Positions 16,602 to 24,821 of a stretch of DNA of 44,893 nucleotides are shown here, piece after piece. A program made the translations under genes and the position numbers. Each line of letters starts with the position of its first letter. The stretch's first letter is position 1. The notes under the pieces are model-generated. The model saw nothing but the letters and a program-made list of their open reading frames with translations. It made no database searches and was not told where the DNA came from. This DNA comes from Clostridium sp. (GTDB lineage: Bacteria; Bacillota; Clostridia; Clostridiales; Clostridiaceae): the NCBI RefSeq assembly GCF_016650035.1, contig NZ_JAENWM010000024.1, positions 1 to 44,893 of the forward strand, written 5' to 3'.

Positions 16602-16971
16602 CATAATCCATCATAGCTTCTTTTAGATTCCTTACCCCACCTCTTGGATCGTCCACATCGCCTACATATCTAGGAATTAAATGCACATGTAAATGGTCTA
16701 TGGTTTGTCCAGCATAGACCCCTACATTTACCCCTATATTATAACCCGCTGGTTCATATTGAATATCAAAGATTTCTTTAACTTCATGCATTAAGGAATA
16801 TATAGCTTTAATCTCTTCTTCTTTTGCATCAAAGAAGTTAGGAAAATGCCTCTTTGGTATAATTAAACAATGTCCATTATTTACCGGGAAATGATCTAGA
16901 ACGGCAAAAGCAAATTTGTTCTCTGCCAATATTTCTGATTCATCATAGTTACAAAATATACAATCTGACAT
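16594..16971 (-). CDS. HIT-family nucleotide hydrolase/transferase
   Basis: 125 residues. The histidine triad HLHVHLIP is at H93, H95 and H97, with an N-terminal C-x-x-C (C4, C7) that binds zinc in many bacterial HIT proteins. CLIIPKRHFPNFF is also typical. The family hydrolyses adenosine 5'-phosphoramidates or dinucleoside polyphosphates. AGGAGAT before the ATG. Monocistronic. Confidence 0.92.
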   Translation of the reverse strand: MSDCIFCNYDESEILAENKFAFAVLDHFPVNNGHCLIIPKRHFPNFFDAKEEEIKAIYSLMHEVKEIFDIQYEPAGYNIGVNVGVYAGQTIDHLHVHLIPRYVGDVDDPRGGVRNLKEAMMDYDG

Positions 16972-17040
16972 GATTTTTATCTCCTTTTATTTGTATTTTA
17001 TAATTGAAGCTACCTTATGGAAATTAAAATTTACTAATTT

Positions 17041-17068
17041 TTCTAAATATTTTAGAATATTATTAGAA
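17041..17068. promoter_or_regulatory. Possible operator before the NlpC/P60 gene
   Basis: TTCTAA (17041-17046), TTAGAA (17052-17057) and TTAGAA (17063-17068) are spaced at exactly 11 bases. The first two form a dyad and the last two a direct repeat. The site lies about 50 bases before the gene. No factor is assigned. Confidence 0.35.
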
Positions 17069-17120
17069 AATATATAGTAATTTAATATAAGGTATTTTAA
17101 TTTATTTAAGGGGTGGAATT

Positions 17121-17696
17121 ATGAAAACGCCATTAAGAAAAAAGAATTCATTACCAATTTGGCCCATAATTTTAGTAGTTATAATATTAGTACTATTATA
17201 CATGATTTATACTATTTTCTCTAATTTTGAAACTCCACTAACCAAAGCTCAATATATTGAACAAGGCACACAATATGCTTCCCTAACAAATGGAAATAAT
17301 TTGGTATCCTATTCAAATACATTTTTAGGAATGCCATACTTATGGGGTGGTACGACGCCTGCAATATTTGATACTACTGGAAAGTATTTAAGTGGTGGAT
17401 TTGATTGTTCAGGATTTGTACAATATATTTATAAAAACTTTGACATAAATTTGCCTAGAACAACTATGGAACAGATAAATGAAGGTATCTCTGTTAATAT
17501 AAATAATCTTTACAGTGGTGATCTAGTTTTTTTTAAAACAAACCCAGATATACCTTCTGAAATATCACATGTAGGAATATATATTGGGAATAATAAGTTC
17601 ATCCACTCTCCTAAAGATACTGATGTCATAAAAACATCTAAATTAACTGGCTATTACAAAGATAATTTTGTCATAGGTAAAAGGCTAATAAAATAA
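17121..17696 (+). CDS. Membrane-anchored NlpC/P60 peptidoglycan hydrolase
   Basis: 191 residues. A basic N-terminus and one membrane segment (about 13-34), then the NlpC/P60 cysteine peptidase domain: LGMPYLWGGTTP, GFDCSGFV with catalytic C96, SHVGIYIG with H150, and FIHSPKD with a third polar residue, H162. It would cleave gamma-D-Glu-diamino acid bonds in cell-wall peptides outside the cell. No SH3 targeting domain is present. AAGGGGTGG lies 6 bases before the ATG. It converges with the YdbT gene with only 9 bases between stops. Confidence 0.88.
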   Translation: MKTPLRKKNSLPIWPIILVVIILVLLYMIYTIFSNFETPLTKAQYIEQGTQYASLTNGNNLVSYSNTFLGMPYLWGGTTPAIFDTTGKYLSGGFDCSGFVQYIYKNFDINLPRTTMEQINEGISVNINNLYSGDLVFFKTNPDIPSEISHVGIYIGNNKFIHSPKDTDVIKTSKLTGYYKDNFVIGKRLIK

Positions 17697-17705
17697 TAAA
17701 CACTA

Positions 17706-19142
17706 TTATTCCTTATCTAAGATATCTTCAAGATAGTTTTGGTTCATATATCCAACCGTATATGATTTACCTAAAATATCTCCTGCTATATTCACTTTAT
17801 ATTTAGCAACAGCTTTTCTCTTTTGGAATATGTTTTGTGTTTTTTCAATTGACTGAATACATTCCTTCTGAATTATAACGGTTTCCCTGGCTGATCTTCT
17901 ATATCTCATAACAATAAAATCATCGCTATAATATAATCCATTATCAATAAATCTTATATAGTTCCAAATTACAATAATGGGTAGTATTGCAAATGTAAAT
18001 TGTCCATAAGGAACAAACTTAGCTATTATAGACATTATTATAACATCGTCTAATATTCTAAATAACATGAATCCCCTTAATGCTTTTCTAGGAGACTTTA
18101 CTAAGTCATAAGTTATATTCATTTCAGGCAAAATATCATAGAAAAACTTATCAAGCACTTTCTTTTTAGCAATAGGACAAAGCATTGTACTTTCACCTTT
18201 GTCTTTTCCGTATCCTATAGTTTCAACATTTAATGAAAAGTACCCAAATGACTTTTTAATAATTCCCTCTACTATTCTTATACTCTGAATTCGTTTTACT
18301 GGAATTGTTACTTCTTTTTTATTGAATAATCCATATGACAATTTAATATTATCCTCTTCTCTTATAACAGTAAATCTATAATATTTTATTACAGTTATAA
18401 TTATGGATGCGATCCATGAAATAAATAATATAACTAAAATTAAACCCACTATAAACCTAATCATGCTTGTAATACTAACATCTTTAATTAGATTATTACT
18501 AAATGTTTCCGCTCTTCTTTTAAAAGCATCAGGTACTTTATCTTCTATATTAAAGTAAAAGGCAATAATTATAAAAATCCCTGCTAACATATTACTAGAC
18601 ATTGATGCCATTACAATTAAATCTTTTAATGATGTGCTAAATTCAACTGTGTTGCTTTCTACTATAATTCCACCTTCAACTCTATTTTTATTTTCTTTAA
18701 ATATTATGCTTTTCAATCTTAGAGCTTCTTGTTTAGATAATAAAATAGATATTTCAGACTCTTTGGCTTTTCCTCCAGCAGTGTCAATATCAAGTTTATT
18801 AGCATTAAATAATCTTTGAACTAGTGACGATGATATATCTGCAGTATGCACTTGTGAAAAAGGGACTGTTCTCTCATGCACTTCGAAAATTCCACGTTTT
18901 ATGTATATACCCTCATCCTGGATACAATATACGTTTTTGTTCCATTTGAGTATAGAAAGTCCAATAACTAAAAGCAAAAAAACTGCTGCACCTAAAATTG
19001 CTACATAACTTCCTCCATATTTCCTTAAAAATTCTGAATCTGCTGAGATTAAAAGTACAAAAATAGGAATTATACCATTTTTAATTTCGCGAAAAATTTC
19101 AGAAAATATTGTAAATTTATGTGTATGTTTTATTTCACTCAT
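17706..19142 (-). CDS. ydbT: YdbT-like membrane protein with bacterial PH domains
   Basis: 478 residues. Several hydrophobic pairs alternate with bPH2 domains, visible as YIKRGIFEVHERTVPFSQVH, LSYGLFNKKEVTIPVKRIQS and MRYRRSARETVIIQKECIQS, i.e. three repeats. The ATG at 19142 overlaps the YdbS stop (ATGA) and has CAGGAG 8 bases upstream. In B. subtilis, YdbS/YdbT lie in an envelope-stress context and protect against some antimicrobial peptides; the function here is inferred from that pairing. Confidence 0.85.
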   Translation of the reverse strand: MSEIKHTHKFTIFSEIFREIKNGIIPIFVLLISADSEFLRKYGGSYVAILGAAVFLLLVIGLSILKWNKNVYCIQDEGIYIKRGIFEVHERTVPFSQVHTADISSSLVQRLFNANKLDIDTAGGKAKESEISILLSKQEALRLKSIIFKENKNRVEGGIIVESNTVEFSTSLKDLIVMASMSSNMLAGIFIIIAFYFNIEDKVPDAFKRRAETFSNNLIKDVSITSMIRFIVGLILVILFISWIASIIITVIKYYRFTVIREEDNIKLSYGLFNKKEVTIPVKRIQSIRIVEGIIKKSFGYFSLNVETIGYGKDKGESTMLCPIAKKKVLDKFFYDILPEMNITYDLVKSPRKALRGFMLFRILDDVIIMSIIAKFVPYGQFTFAILPIIVIWNYIRFIDNGLYYSDDFIVMRYRRSARETVIIQKECIQSIEKTQNIFQKRKAVAKYKVNIAGDILGKSYTVGYMNQNYLEDILDKE

Positions 19143-19597
19143 ATACATTTCTCCTGAACTATTTTCGTAATAGACATTCCAAGATTACTTCCTATTTCGT
19201 TTTCCAAATAAGGAATTTTATGTTGTCCTCCAGCAGTATGCACCGTTAATTTTATAAGTTTAAATTTTTTTAATATTAATCCTTGTTCTGTATCTACATA
19301 CTGAACTCTCCTCATAGGAATAATTACGCTAGTTTCAGAAAATACTCCATATTTTAAGATAATCTTTTCCTCATCCATGTGGTATCTAAATTTTTCATAT
19401 TTATATTTGGGAAGGAACAATGAATAAATTAGTATTAGAAAGACTAGTCCGTATATGCTGCCAATTAACGCATATTTCCATAACGCATTAAACTTTATAA
19501 CTATATTTAATACAACTGCAATTGCTAGGATAAACCCTGCTGAGAATAGCCCCTCTATTGTCCACATTTTTCTTGAATACGGTGAAATCTTTTCCAT
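19139..19597 (-). CDS. ydbS: YdbS-like membrane protein with bacterial PH domain
   Basis: 152 residues from the ATG at 19597, which has ATGGAGGT 6 bases upstream; a longer frame to 19657 lacks a site. Two membrane helices (about 14-60) are followed by one bPH2 domain with ILKYGVFSETSVIIPMRRVQYVDTEQG. Translationally coupled to YdbT through an ATGA overlap. Confidence 0.85.
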   Translation of the reverse strand: MEKISPYSRKMWTIEGLFSAGFILAIAVVLNIVIKFNALWKYALIGSIYGLVFLILIYSLFLPKYKYEKFRYHMDEEKIILKYGVFSETSVIIPMRRVQYVDTEQGLILKKFKLIKLTVHTAGGQHKIPYLENEIGSNLGMSITKIVQEKCI

Positions 19598-19701
19598 AAT
19601 AACCTCCATTAAAAATAACTGTATGATTATTATAGTATAAATTTTCTTATTTATCAAAATTTTGTTCTAAATATAAAAAAAGAATCCGCATTGACTAATA
19701 T

Positions 19702-19755
19702 TTAACACATACTTCACAACCTATTCATTATATTGTCATATTTCTATGTTATTAT
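19702..19755 (+). promoter_or_regulatory. Four 11-bp-period repeats and extended -10 box of small-RNA candidate A
   Basis: TTAACA (19702), TTCACA (19713), TTCATT (19724) and GTCATA (19735) are each separated by exactly 5 bases. After 9 bases comes TG-T-TATTAT (-10 at 19750-19755). There is no good -35 box, as expected for a promoter activated by an OmpR/PhoB-type regulator bound to direct repeats (the B. subtilis PhoP box is TTHACA at 11-bp period). The layout is identical at 27230. Confidence 0.72.
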
Positions 19756-19761
19756 TTAATT

Positions 19762-19846
19762 ATAGATAAGCTAATCATTAAAGCGAAGTCCCCCTTTACT
19801 TTAATAATAAAAAAGCTGTGAATTATATTATTCACAGCTTTTTTTT
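19762..19846 (+). ncRNA. Small-RNA candidate A with UCCCC apical loop
   Basis: Predicted transcript of about 85 nt. Hairpin 1: ATTAAAGCGAAG (19777-19788) / CTTTACTTTAAT (19794-19805), 12 positions with one C-A mismatch and one G-U, closing on loop TCCCC (19789-19793). Hairpin 2: AAAAAAGCTGTGAAT (19809-19823) / ATTCACAGCTTTTTT (19830-19844) with a T run, an intrinsic terminator. No start codon with a ribosome site is present. C-rich loops are a known seed type in Firmicute small RNAs such as the S. aureus Rsa RNAs. It is a paralogue of the candidate at 27290. The start site is inferred from the -10 box. Confidence 0.7.
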
Positions 19847-19919
19847 GTAGGGTCAATTAAATAAACATATATAAATTGAAAAAGACTCACCAGAAGGTAA
19901 GCCATTCCCACTAAATAAA

Positions 19920-20244
19920 TTAATTCAATTTTTTTATTTGGATTAATTTATTTATTGTAATGCTTGGATTATCTGTCAAAGTGGCAGATAATACTACATA
20001 TTTATTTACATAGCTAGATTCATTACCAATTTCTACAGTACAACTATTTCCTATATTTTCAATGACACTTCCCATAACAGGAGTAGAGTTATCTTGATTT
20101 TTCAAACTCCATTTAACTGATTTATTTAAAACTTCTGTGCCAGCTATATATATATGGATAACATAAGATTCGCTTTGTCCAAGCATTATAGTATCATTTC
20201 CAGTAATTACAGAATTCGGTACAGTGGATATCCCTGTTTTTCAT
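19920..20244 (-). pseudogene. Frameshifted Ig-like-domain protein remnant
   Basis: An ATG at 20244 follows an excellent ribosome site (TAGGGGGAAATT) but its frame ends after 16 codons. The next frame runs from just after that ATG to 19920 and encodes an Ig-like beta-sandwich segment: STVPNSVITGNDTIMLGQSE, then SVKWSLKNQD and VVLSATLTDNPSITINKLIQ. Such sequence resembles C-terminal Ig-like domains of phage structural or cell-surface proteins. A single-base indel near the start would reconcile the frames. It is probably a decayed gene, although a sequencing error cannot be excluded. Confidence 0.55.
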
Positions 20245-20309
20245 AATTTCCCCCTAGATTGTTTTTTATTTTCTATAATTATATTATACTTCTAATTCAA
20301 TTTATATAA

Positions 20310-20327
20310 TAGGGACTTTAGTCCCTA
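20310..20327. repeat. Perfect compact palindrome
   Basis: TAGGGACT (20310-20317), TT, AGTCCCTA (20320-20327). It lies 43 bases before the repeats of the two-component promoter and may be a repressor site. It contains GGGACTTT, the complement of AAAGTCCC in small-RNA candidate B. Confidence 0.5.
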
Positions 20328-20369
20328 ATGACTATAAATATAGCGTTATTTGTATATATATAAATAAAA

Positions 20370-20425
20370 AACACACAATCTTCACACAATTTTTCTAAAA
20401 TGTTTTGTATATTGTATGTTAAAAT
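20370..20425 (+). promoter_or_regulatory. Promoter of the two-component operon with TTCACA-type direct repeats
   Basis: AACACA (20370-20375) and TTCACA (20381-20386) are separated by 5 bases, giving an 11-bp period. An extended -10 TG-T-TAAAAT (-10 at 20420-20425) follows. Similar repeats occur before the exporter operon and both small-RNA candidates, suggesting autoregulation by the encoded response regulator or a shared PhoP-like factor. Confidence 0.5.
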
Positions 20426-20494
20426 ATAAGTTAATAGGTTTAATTATTTTTATAAACTATAGGACTTATTAAACAATAAATGGAGGTGTTACAT

Positions 20495-21175
20495 TTGTCA
20501 AAGAGAATATATCTTGTTGAAGATGAAATAAGCTTAAATCTTTTGCTCGAAAAATACCTACAGCGAGAAGGTTATGAAGTAACTACCTTTTTTAATGGTA
20601 ATTCTGCAATAGCAAGAATACTTGACATGCCTGATCTTTGGATACTAGATATAATGCTTCCAGATATTGATGGATATCAAATAATAAAAGCTATTAAAGC
20701 TAACAATAAAAATACACCCGTTATCTTTATGTCTGCCAGAAATGAAGAACTTGATCGTGTTGTAGGCCTGGAGCTAGGCAGCGAGGATTATTTGTCAAAA
20801 CCATTTTTACCTCGCGAGCTTATTATTAGAACAAATAAACTTTTAGAGAGAATATCTGGAATAGATAAAGAGGCGTCCACCGGTACTTGTTTAAATATAG
20901 GTGGATATAGCATTAACAAGAAACAAAGAACGATTTTCCTGGGCAGCGAAGAGGTTATACTTACTAACAAAGAATTTGAACTACTTTATTATTTTATTGA
21001 AAACAAAAATAACTTAGTGTCTAGAGAACAAATATTAGATACTGTATGGGGCGATGACTACTTCGGTTCAGATAGAGTAGTTGATGACACTTTAAGGAGA
21101 ATCAGAAAGAAGGTAGATAGATTCACCATAGAAACTGTATATGGATATGGCTATAAATTGGTGTATAAATCATGA
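20495..21175 (+). CDS. cssR: OmpR-family response regulator, CssR-like
   Basis: 226 residues. Receiver domain with acidic pocket E9/D10, phospho-acceptor D52 (LWILDIMLPDIDGYQIIKAI) and the SKPFLPRELIIR stretch, very close to B. subtilis CssR as I recall it. The C-terminal winged helix shows LTNKEFELLYYF, SREQILDTVWG and RVVDDTLRRIRKK. TTG at 20495 is chosen as start since GGAGGTG lies 6-7 bases upstream; the ATG at 20480 is part of that site. CssRS senses secretion or heat stress in Bacillus. Here it stands before a MacAB-like exporter, so an envelope-stress or antimicrobial-peptide role is more likely. Confidence 0.9.
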   Translation: MSKRIYLVEDEISLNLLLEKYLQREGYEVTTFFNGNSAIARILDMPDLWILDIMLPDIDGYQIIKAIKANNKNTPVIFMSARNEELDRVVGLELGSEDYLSKPFLPRELIIRTNKLLERISGIDKEASTGTCLNIGGYSINKKQRTIFLGSEEVILTNKEFELLYYFIENKNNLVSREQILDTVWGDDYFGSDRVVDDTLRRIRKKVDRFTIETVYGYGYKLVYKS

Positions 21176-22581
21176 ACAAAGTAAAATTCAAGTTCAAATC
21201 ACTAACTATGAGAATATGGACTACTTTCACAATCATAATACTTATAATAATTTTTAGTATTTCATTTTTCTATCTAGTTGCTATTAGAACAATAAATGAG
21301 AAAGCTAAAATTGAAGATCTGAAGGTATCTCATGATGTTTTAATAACAAATAATAATTTTACAGAGCCAAATAGATTTGATGAACTGAAGAATTTAAAAG
21401 GTAGCGATCATTATATTGTAAATATAGTTGGAAATAATAAACCTGAAATTATATATATAAATAAAAGTCGTGGATTACCACTAAAAGATTCTACTGCTCC
21501 TAATAATTTTAATGATTCTAAATTGCCTTTTAATTTAAATAATAATGAAGTTAAAATATGGATGTCTAGTTTCATTACACCTGCGACTCTTGTTGAAAAA
21601 CAATTTAAAGAGTCCTACAATAATAAGGAATTTATTTTCATAATAAGTTCAATAAAGTATGGAGAAACTGGGAGTTCATATTTAATTACTTATATGCCTG
21701 ATGTGCAAGATAATAGTTTACTCTATATCATGCTAATTATAGGCATTGTATTTATAGCTATTGGTTTTCTGACTGCTAAACTCATTGCAAATTATATCTC
21801 AAAACCCCTTAAGGAACTTGAAAATTATACTGTTAGAATAGCCAATAAAGATTGGGAGGAACCTATAAAAGTTAAAAATGAAGACGAGATTGGAATCCTT
21901 GCAAACTCAATGAATTTAATGCAAAAGGAATTAAAACGTGCAGATGAGGAAGAAAAAATGTTTTTGCAAAGTATATCTCACGATTTAAAAACACCTATTA
22001 TGATAATTATGAGCCATGCCGCTGCTATTATTGATGGTGTGTATGTTGAATCAGTCGAGAAAAACGCTGAGATAATAAGAGATGAGGCTTTAAGTCTCGA
22101 AAAAAAAGTTAAGCAGATGTTATATTTAAATACACTTGATTATGTTTTAGAAAATAACAGTGAGGATATTGAAATCAATTTACATCGTTTACTCTTTCAT
22201 ATCATAAATAGATTTAAAGTAATTAATAGTAATGTTGATTGGGATATATCTATTGAACAGGCGATTATAATAGGAAACGTAGATAAAATACAGGTTTCTA
22301 TTGAGAACATATTAGATAATAGCCTTAGATATGCTAATAGTAAAATTTGTGTAACCCTAAAAAACGAAGGGGATTTTGCATTAATAGATATATATAATGA
22401 TGGCCCTAACATTCCGAGAGAACATCTTTCAAATATCTTTGATAATTTCTATAAAGATAAAACTGGGAATTTTGGTCTTGGTCTTGCAATCAGCAAAAAA
22501 ATTATAAAATTTTATAATGGAGAAATAGATGCTATAAACAGAGATAATGGTGTTTCTTTTTTAATTAAATATCGTGTTTAA
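21172..22581 (+). CDS. cssS: Sensor histidine kinase, CssS-like
   Basis: 469 residues. Membrane helix 1 (about 15-38), an extracytoplasmic sensor (40-180), membrane helix 2 (182-205), HAMP, then a HisKA domain with phospho-acceptor H270 in SISHDLKTP. The ATPase domain has N box IENILDNSLRYA, G1 YNDGPNIP and G2 GLGLAISKKI. It overlaps the regulator gene by 4 bases (ATGA), and a terminator follows. The ligand is unknown. Confidence 0.92.
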   Translation: MNKVKFKFKSLTMRIWTTFTIIILIIIFSISFFYLVAIRTINEKAKIEDLKVSHDVLITNNNFTEPNRFDELKNLKGSDHYIVNIVGNNKPEIIYINKSRGLPLKDSTAPNNFNDSKLPFNLNNNEVKIWMSSFITPATLVEKQFKESYNNKEFIFIISSIKYGETGSSYLITYMPDVQDNSLLYIMLIIGIVFIAIGFLTAKLIANYISKPLKELENYTVRIANKDWEEPIKVKNEDEIGILANSMNLMQKELKRADEEEKMFLQSISHDLKTPIMIIMSHAAAIIDGVYVESVEKNAEIIRDEALSLEKKVKQMLYLNTLDYVLENNSEDIEINLHRLLFHIINRFKVINSNVDWDISIEQAIIIGNVDKIQVSIENILDNSLRYANSKICVTLKNEGDFALIDIYNDGPNIPREHLSNIFDNFYKDKTGNFGLGLAISKKIIKFYNGEIDAINRDNGVSFLIKYRV

Positions 22582-22587
22582 AGTTTT

Positions 22588-22626
22588 AAAAGGCAATCAA
22601 CTAAATATGTTGGTTGCCTTTTGCTT
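22588..22626 (+). terminator. Terminator after the two-component operon
   Basis: AAAAGGCAATCAAC (22588-22601) / GTTGGTTGCCTTTT (22609-22622), a 14-bp stem with one G-U. It separates the regulators from the exporter operon, which therefore has its own promoter. Confidence 0.85.
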
Positions 22627-22632
22627 TCTACT

Positions 22633-22688
22633 CTCACATAAAGTTCACATAATATTTTGATACTGATGCTACAATTGCAACATATAAT
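22633..22688 (+). promoter_or_regulatory. Promoter region of the exporter operon with TTCACA-type direct repeats
   Basis: CTCACA (22633-22638) and TTCACA (22644-22649), 5 bases apart at 11-bp period. A TATAAT lies at 22683-22688. No well-placed -35 box is present. The repeats match those before the two-component operon, which supports direct control of the exporter by that regulator. Confidence 0.5.
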
Positions 22689-22756
22689 TTATATTATGTT
22701 AAATTTTATAAAATCAAAGTGAGCAACATAAACATTACATTTACAGGGGGTAAATA

Positions 22757-24075
22757 ATGAAAAGTAAAATGATTAAAGCAATAATTATAGGTATAGTTGT
22801 GATTGTAATTGGAACTGGTAGTTACGTAGGGTACAATAAAATATTCAAGGCACAGGAGCAGCTTATGCTGGTACAACTGCAACGCTGTCATCCACTAATA
22901 ATAGTACTATATCAGGTTTAACTGTTAAAGTTGGAGATACGGTAACCGCTAATCAAAAACTTTTTGTTTCCTCAAGTTCTGATATTACAAAATCAGCAAC
23001 CACTGCAACAAGAAATTTGACAAAGGCAAAAACACAACTTACAAATGATAAAAGTGATCTTACTGCAGCAAAAGCGCAACTCGTAACAGATCAAAATGCT
23101 CTTAATGTAGCAAAGGCACAACTTGCAACTGATGAAATTGCCGCTAAAGCTATCACAATAAACGCAGTTTCAGCCGACGCAGCATCTGATGATAAATCCA
23201 TAAGTGATGCTGCAAGCAAAATAGCAGTTGATGAAAAAGCAATAAGCGATGCTACTACTAAAATCTCAAATGACCAAAAATCAATAACTGATGCTACAAG
23301 TAAAATATCCGATGATAATTATTCTATCACGGATGCTACTGCTGAGCTTTCAGACGCGAATGATGCAGTAGCAGCTATGACTATAACATCTCCTATAGGT
23401 GGACTTGTAACAGCTATGAGTATTGCTAACGGAAACACGACGCAAGGTAGTGAGTCTTCACTTACTGTATCAGATATGAGTTCAATGAAAGTTAATGTAG
23501 CTGTGGATGAGTTAGATATTTCATCTGTTAAAATTGGACAGGAAGCCACTATTAAATTCGATGCATTACCTGATAAAACTTACACTGGAACTGTTGAGTT
23601 AGTATCACAGACAGGTGTCACTAACAATAATATAACAACATACGATGTTGTTGTAAGTGTTAGTGACCCAACAGGAATAAGACTTGGCATGAATGCGAAT
23701 GTAATAATTGCAATACAAAGTAATGACAACGCAATCGTAATACCCTCAGAAGCTTTAATTGAGACTAATGATAAAAAATTTGTAAGAGTCCAAGATACTG
23801 CAAGTACAAATAGCGAACAAAAGAATAGCACTGCTTTAGCAGAATCTGATAGTAAATTAGTAGAAATTACAACAGGCATTGAAACCGAGGACTATATTGA
23901 AGTTACAAAAGGAGTTACATCGGGACAAGCATTATTAGTTCAGTTAGCTTCAAGTAGTAGTAGCACTACTACTCAAGGTGGTATGGGTGGCTTTCAAAGG
24001 TCAGGCAGTGGTGAAAGACCAACTGGTGGTCAAAATCCAAGTGGTGGTAAGGCAAGCAGTAAAACTACTAAATAA
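22757..24075 (+). pseudogene. MacA/YknX-like membrane fusion protein, frameshifted near the N-terminus
   Basis: The ATG at 22757 (site AGGGGGT) opens a frame encoding MKSKMIKAIIIGIVVIVIGT, a membrane anchor. Near 22841-22855 the coding frame shifts: the original frame stops at about 22922, while the body continues in another frame as TGAAYAGTTATLSS, then ISGLTVKVGDTV. The body has a lipoyl-like half, a long Ala/Asp/Ser-rich coiled-coil hairpin (about 23010-23370), then ITSPIGGLVTAMSIANG and beta-barrel segments. One missing base explains it. Without repair, a TTG at 23017 could start only a truncated protein lacking the anchor. It would link the MacB-like exporter to the outside. It may be a true lesion or a sequencing error. 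Confidence 0.7.
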
Positions 24076-24104
24076 TATAGTTTTCAATACAAGGAGGGTA
24101 ATGT

Positions 24105-24821
24105 ATGCCAGAAATATCAAATAATGAATACTTGATTGAAATGACTAATGTAGAAAAAGTATATAAAATGGGAAATAGTACTTTCAAAGCTATAGAAAAT
24201 GTAAATTTGACAATAGCTAAAGGTGAATATGTAGCAATTGTTGGGCCCTCAGGTGCAGGCAAATCTACGCTTATGAATATTATTGGGTGCCTTGACAATG
24301 CCTCAGCGGGAGAATACTTCTTAGATGGCGTAGACACAAAATGTAGCGACAATAAACTTGCTGAAATAAGAAATAAAAAAATAGGGTTTATTTTTCAAAA
24401 TTATAATTTGATTTCAAAACTTAGTATATTGGATAATGTATTATTGCCACTTTTATATTTGGGATATACTCATAAAGTAGCAAAAGAAAAAGCAAAAAAA
24501 CAATTAGAGATTGTAGGGCTTGGAACCCATATAAAACACAAACCAACAGAATTATCCGGTGGACAAATGCAGAGGGTTGCAATTTCTAGGGCTCTAGTTA
24601 CAAATCCGCAAATCATATTAGCAGATGAACCAACTGGTGCACTTGACAGTAAATCTGGAGATGAAGTGCTTAAAATGCTAGATGATTTAAATAATGAAGG
24701 GAATACAATTGTAATGATTACTCATGATAGAGACATAGCTTCACATGCAAAACGAATAATTACAGTTAGAGACGGCCTCATAACTTCTGATGAAATGAAT
24801 TACAAAGAGGTGATAACATGA
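24105..24821 (+). CDS. MacB-type ABC exporter ATP-binding protein
   Basis: 238 residues. Walker A GPSGAGKST, FQNYNLISKLSILDNVLLPL Q-loop region, signature LSGGQMQRVAIS, Walker B ILADEPTGALDS and switch H in ITHDRDIASHA: the LolD/MacB/YknY subfamily. It overlaps the permease gene by 4 bases. Together with the upstream adaptor it forms a mechanotransmission-type exporter, likely induced by the adjacent CssRS-like system. Confidence 0.93.
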   Translation: MPEISNNEYLIEMTNVEKVYKMGNSTFKAIENVNLTIAKGEYVAIVGPSGAGKSTLMNIIGCLDNASAGEYFLDGVDTKCSDNKLAEIRNKKIGFIFQNYNLISKLSILDNVLLPLLYLGYTHKVAKEKAKKQLEIVGLGTHIKHKPTELSGGQMQRVAISRALVTNPQIILADEPTGALDSKSGDEVLKMLDDLNNEGNTIVMITHDRDIASHAKRIITVRDGLITSDEMNYKEVIT

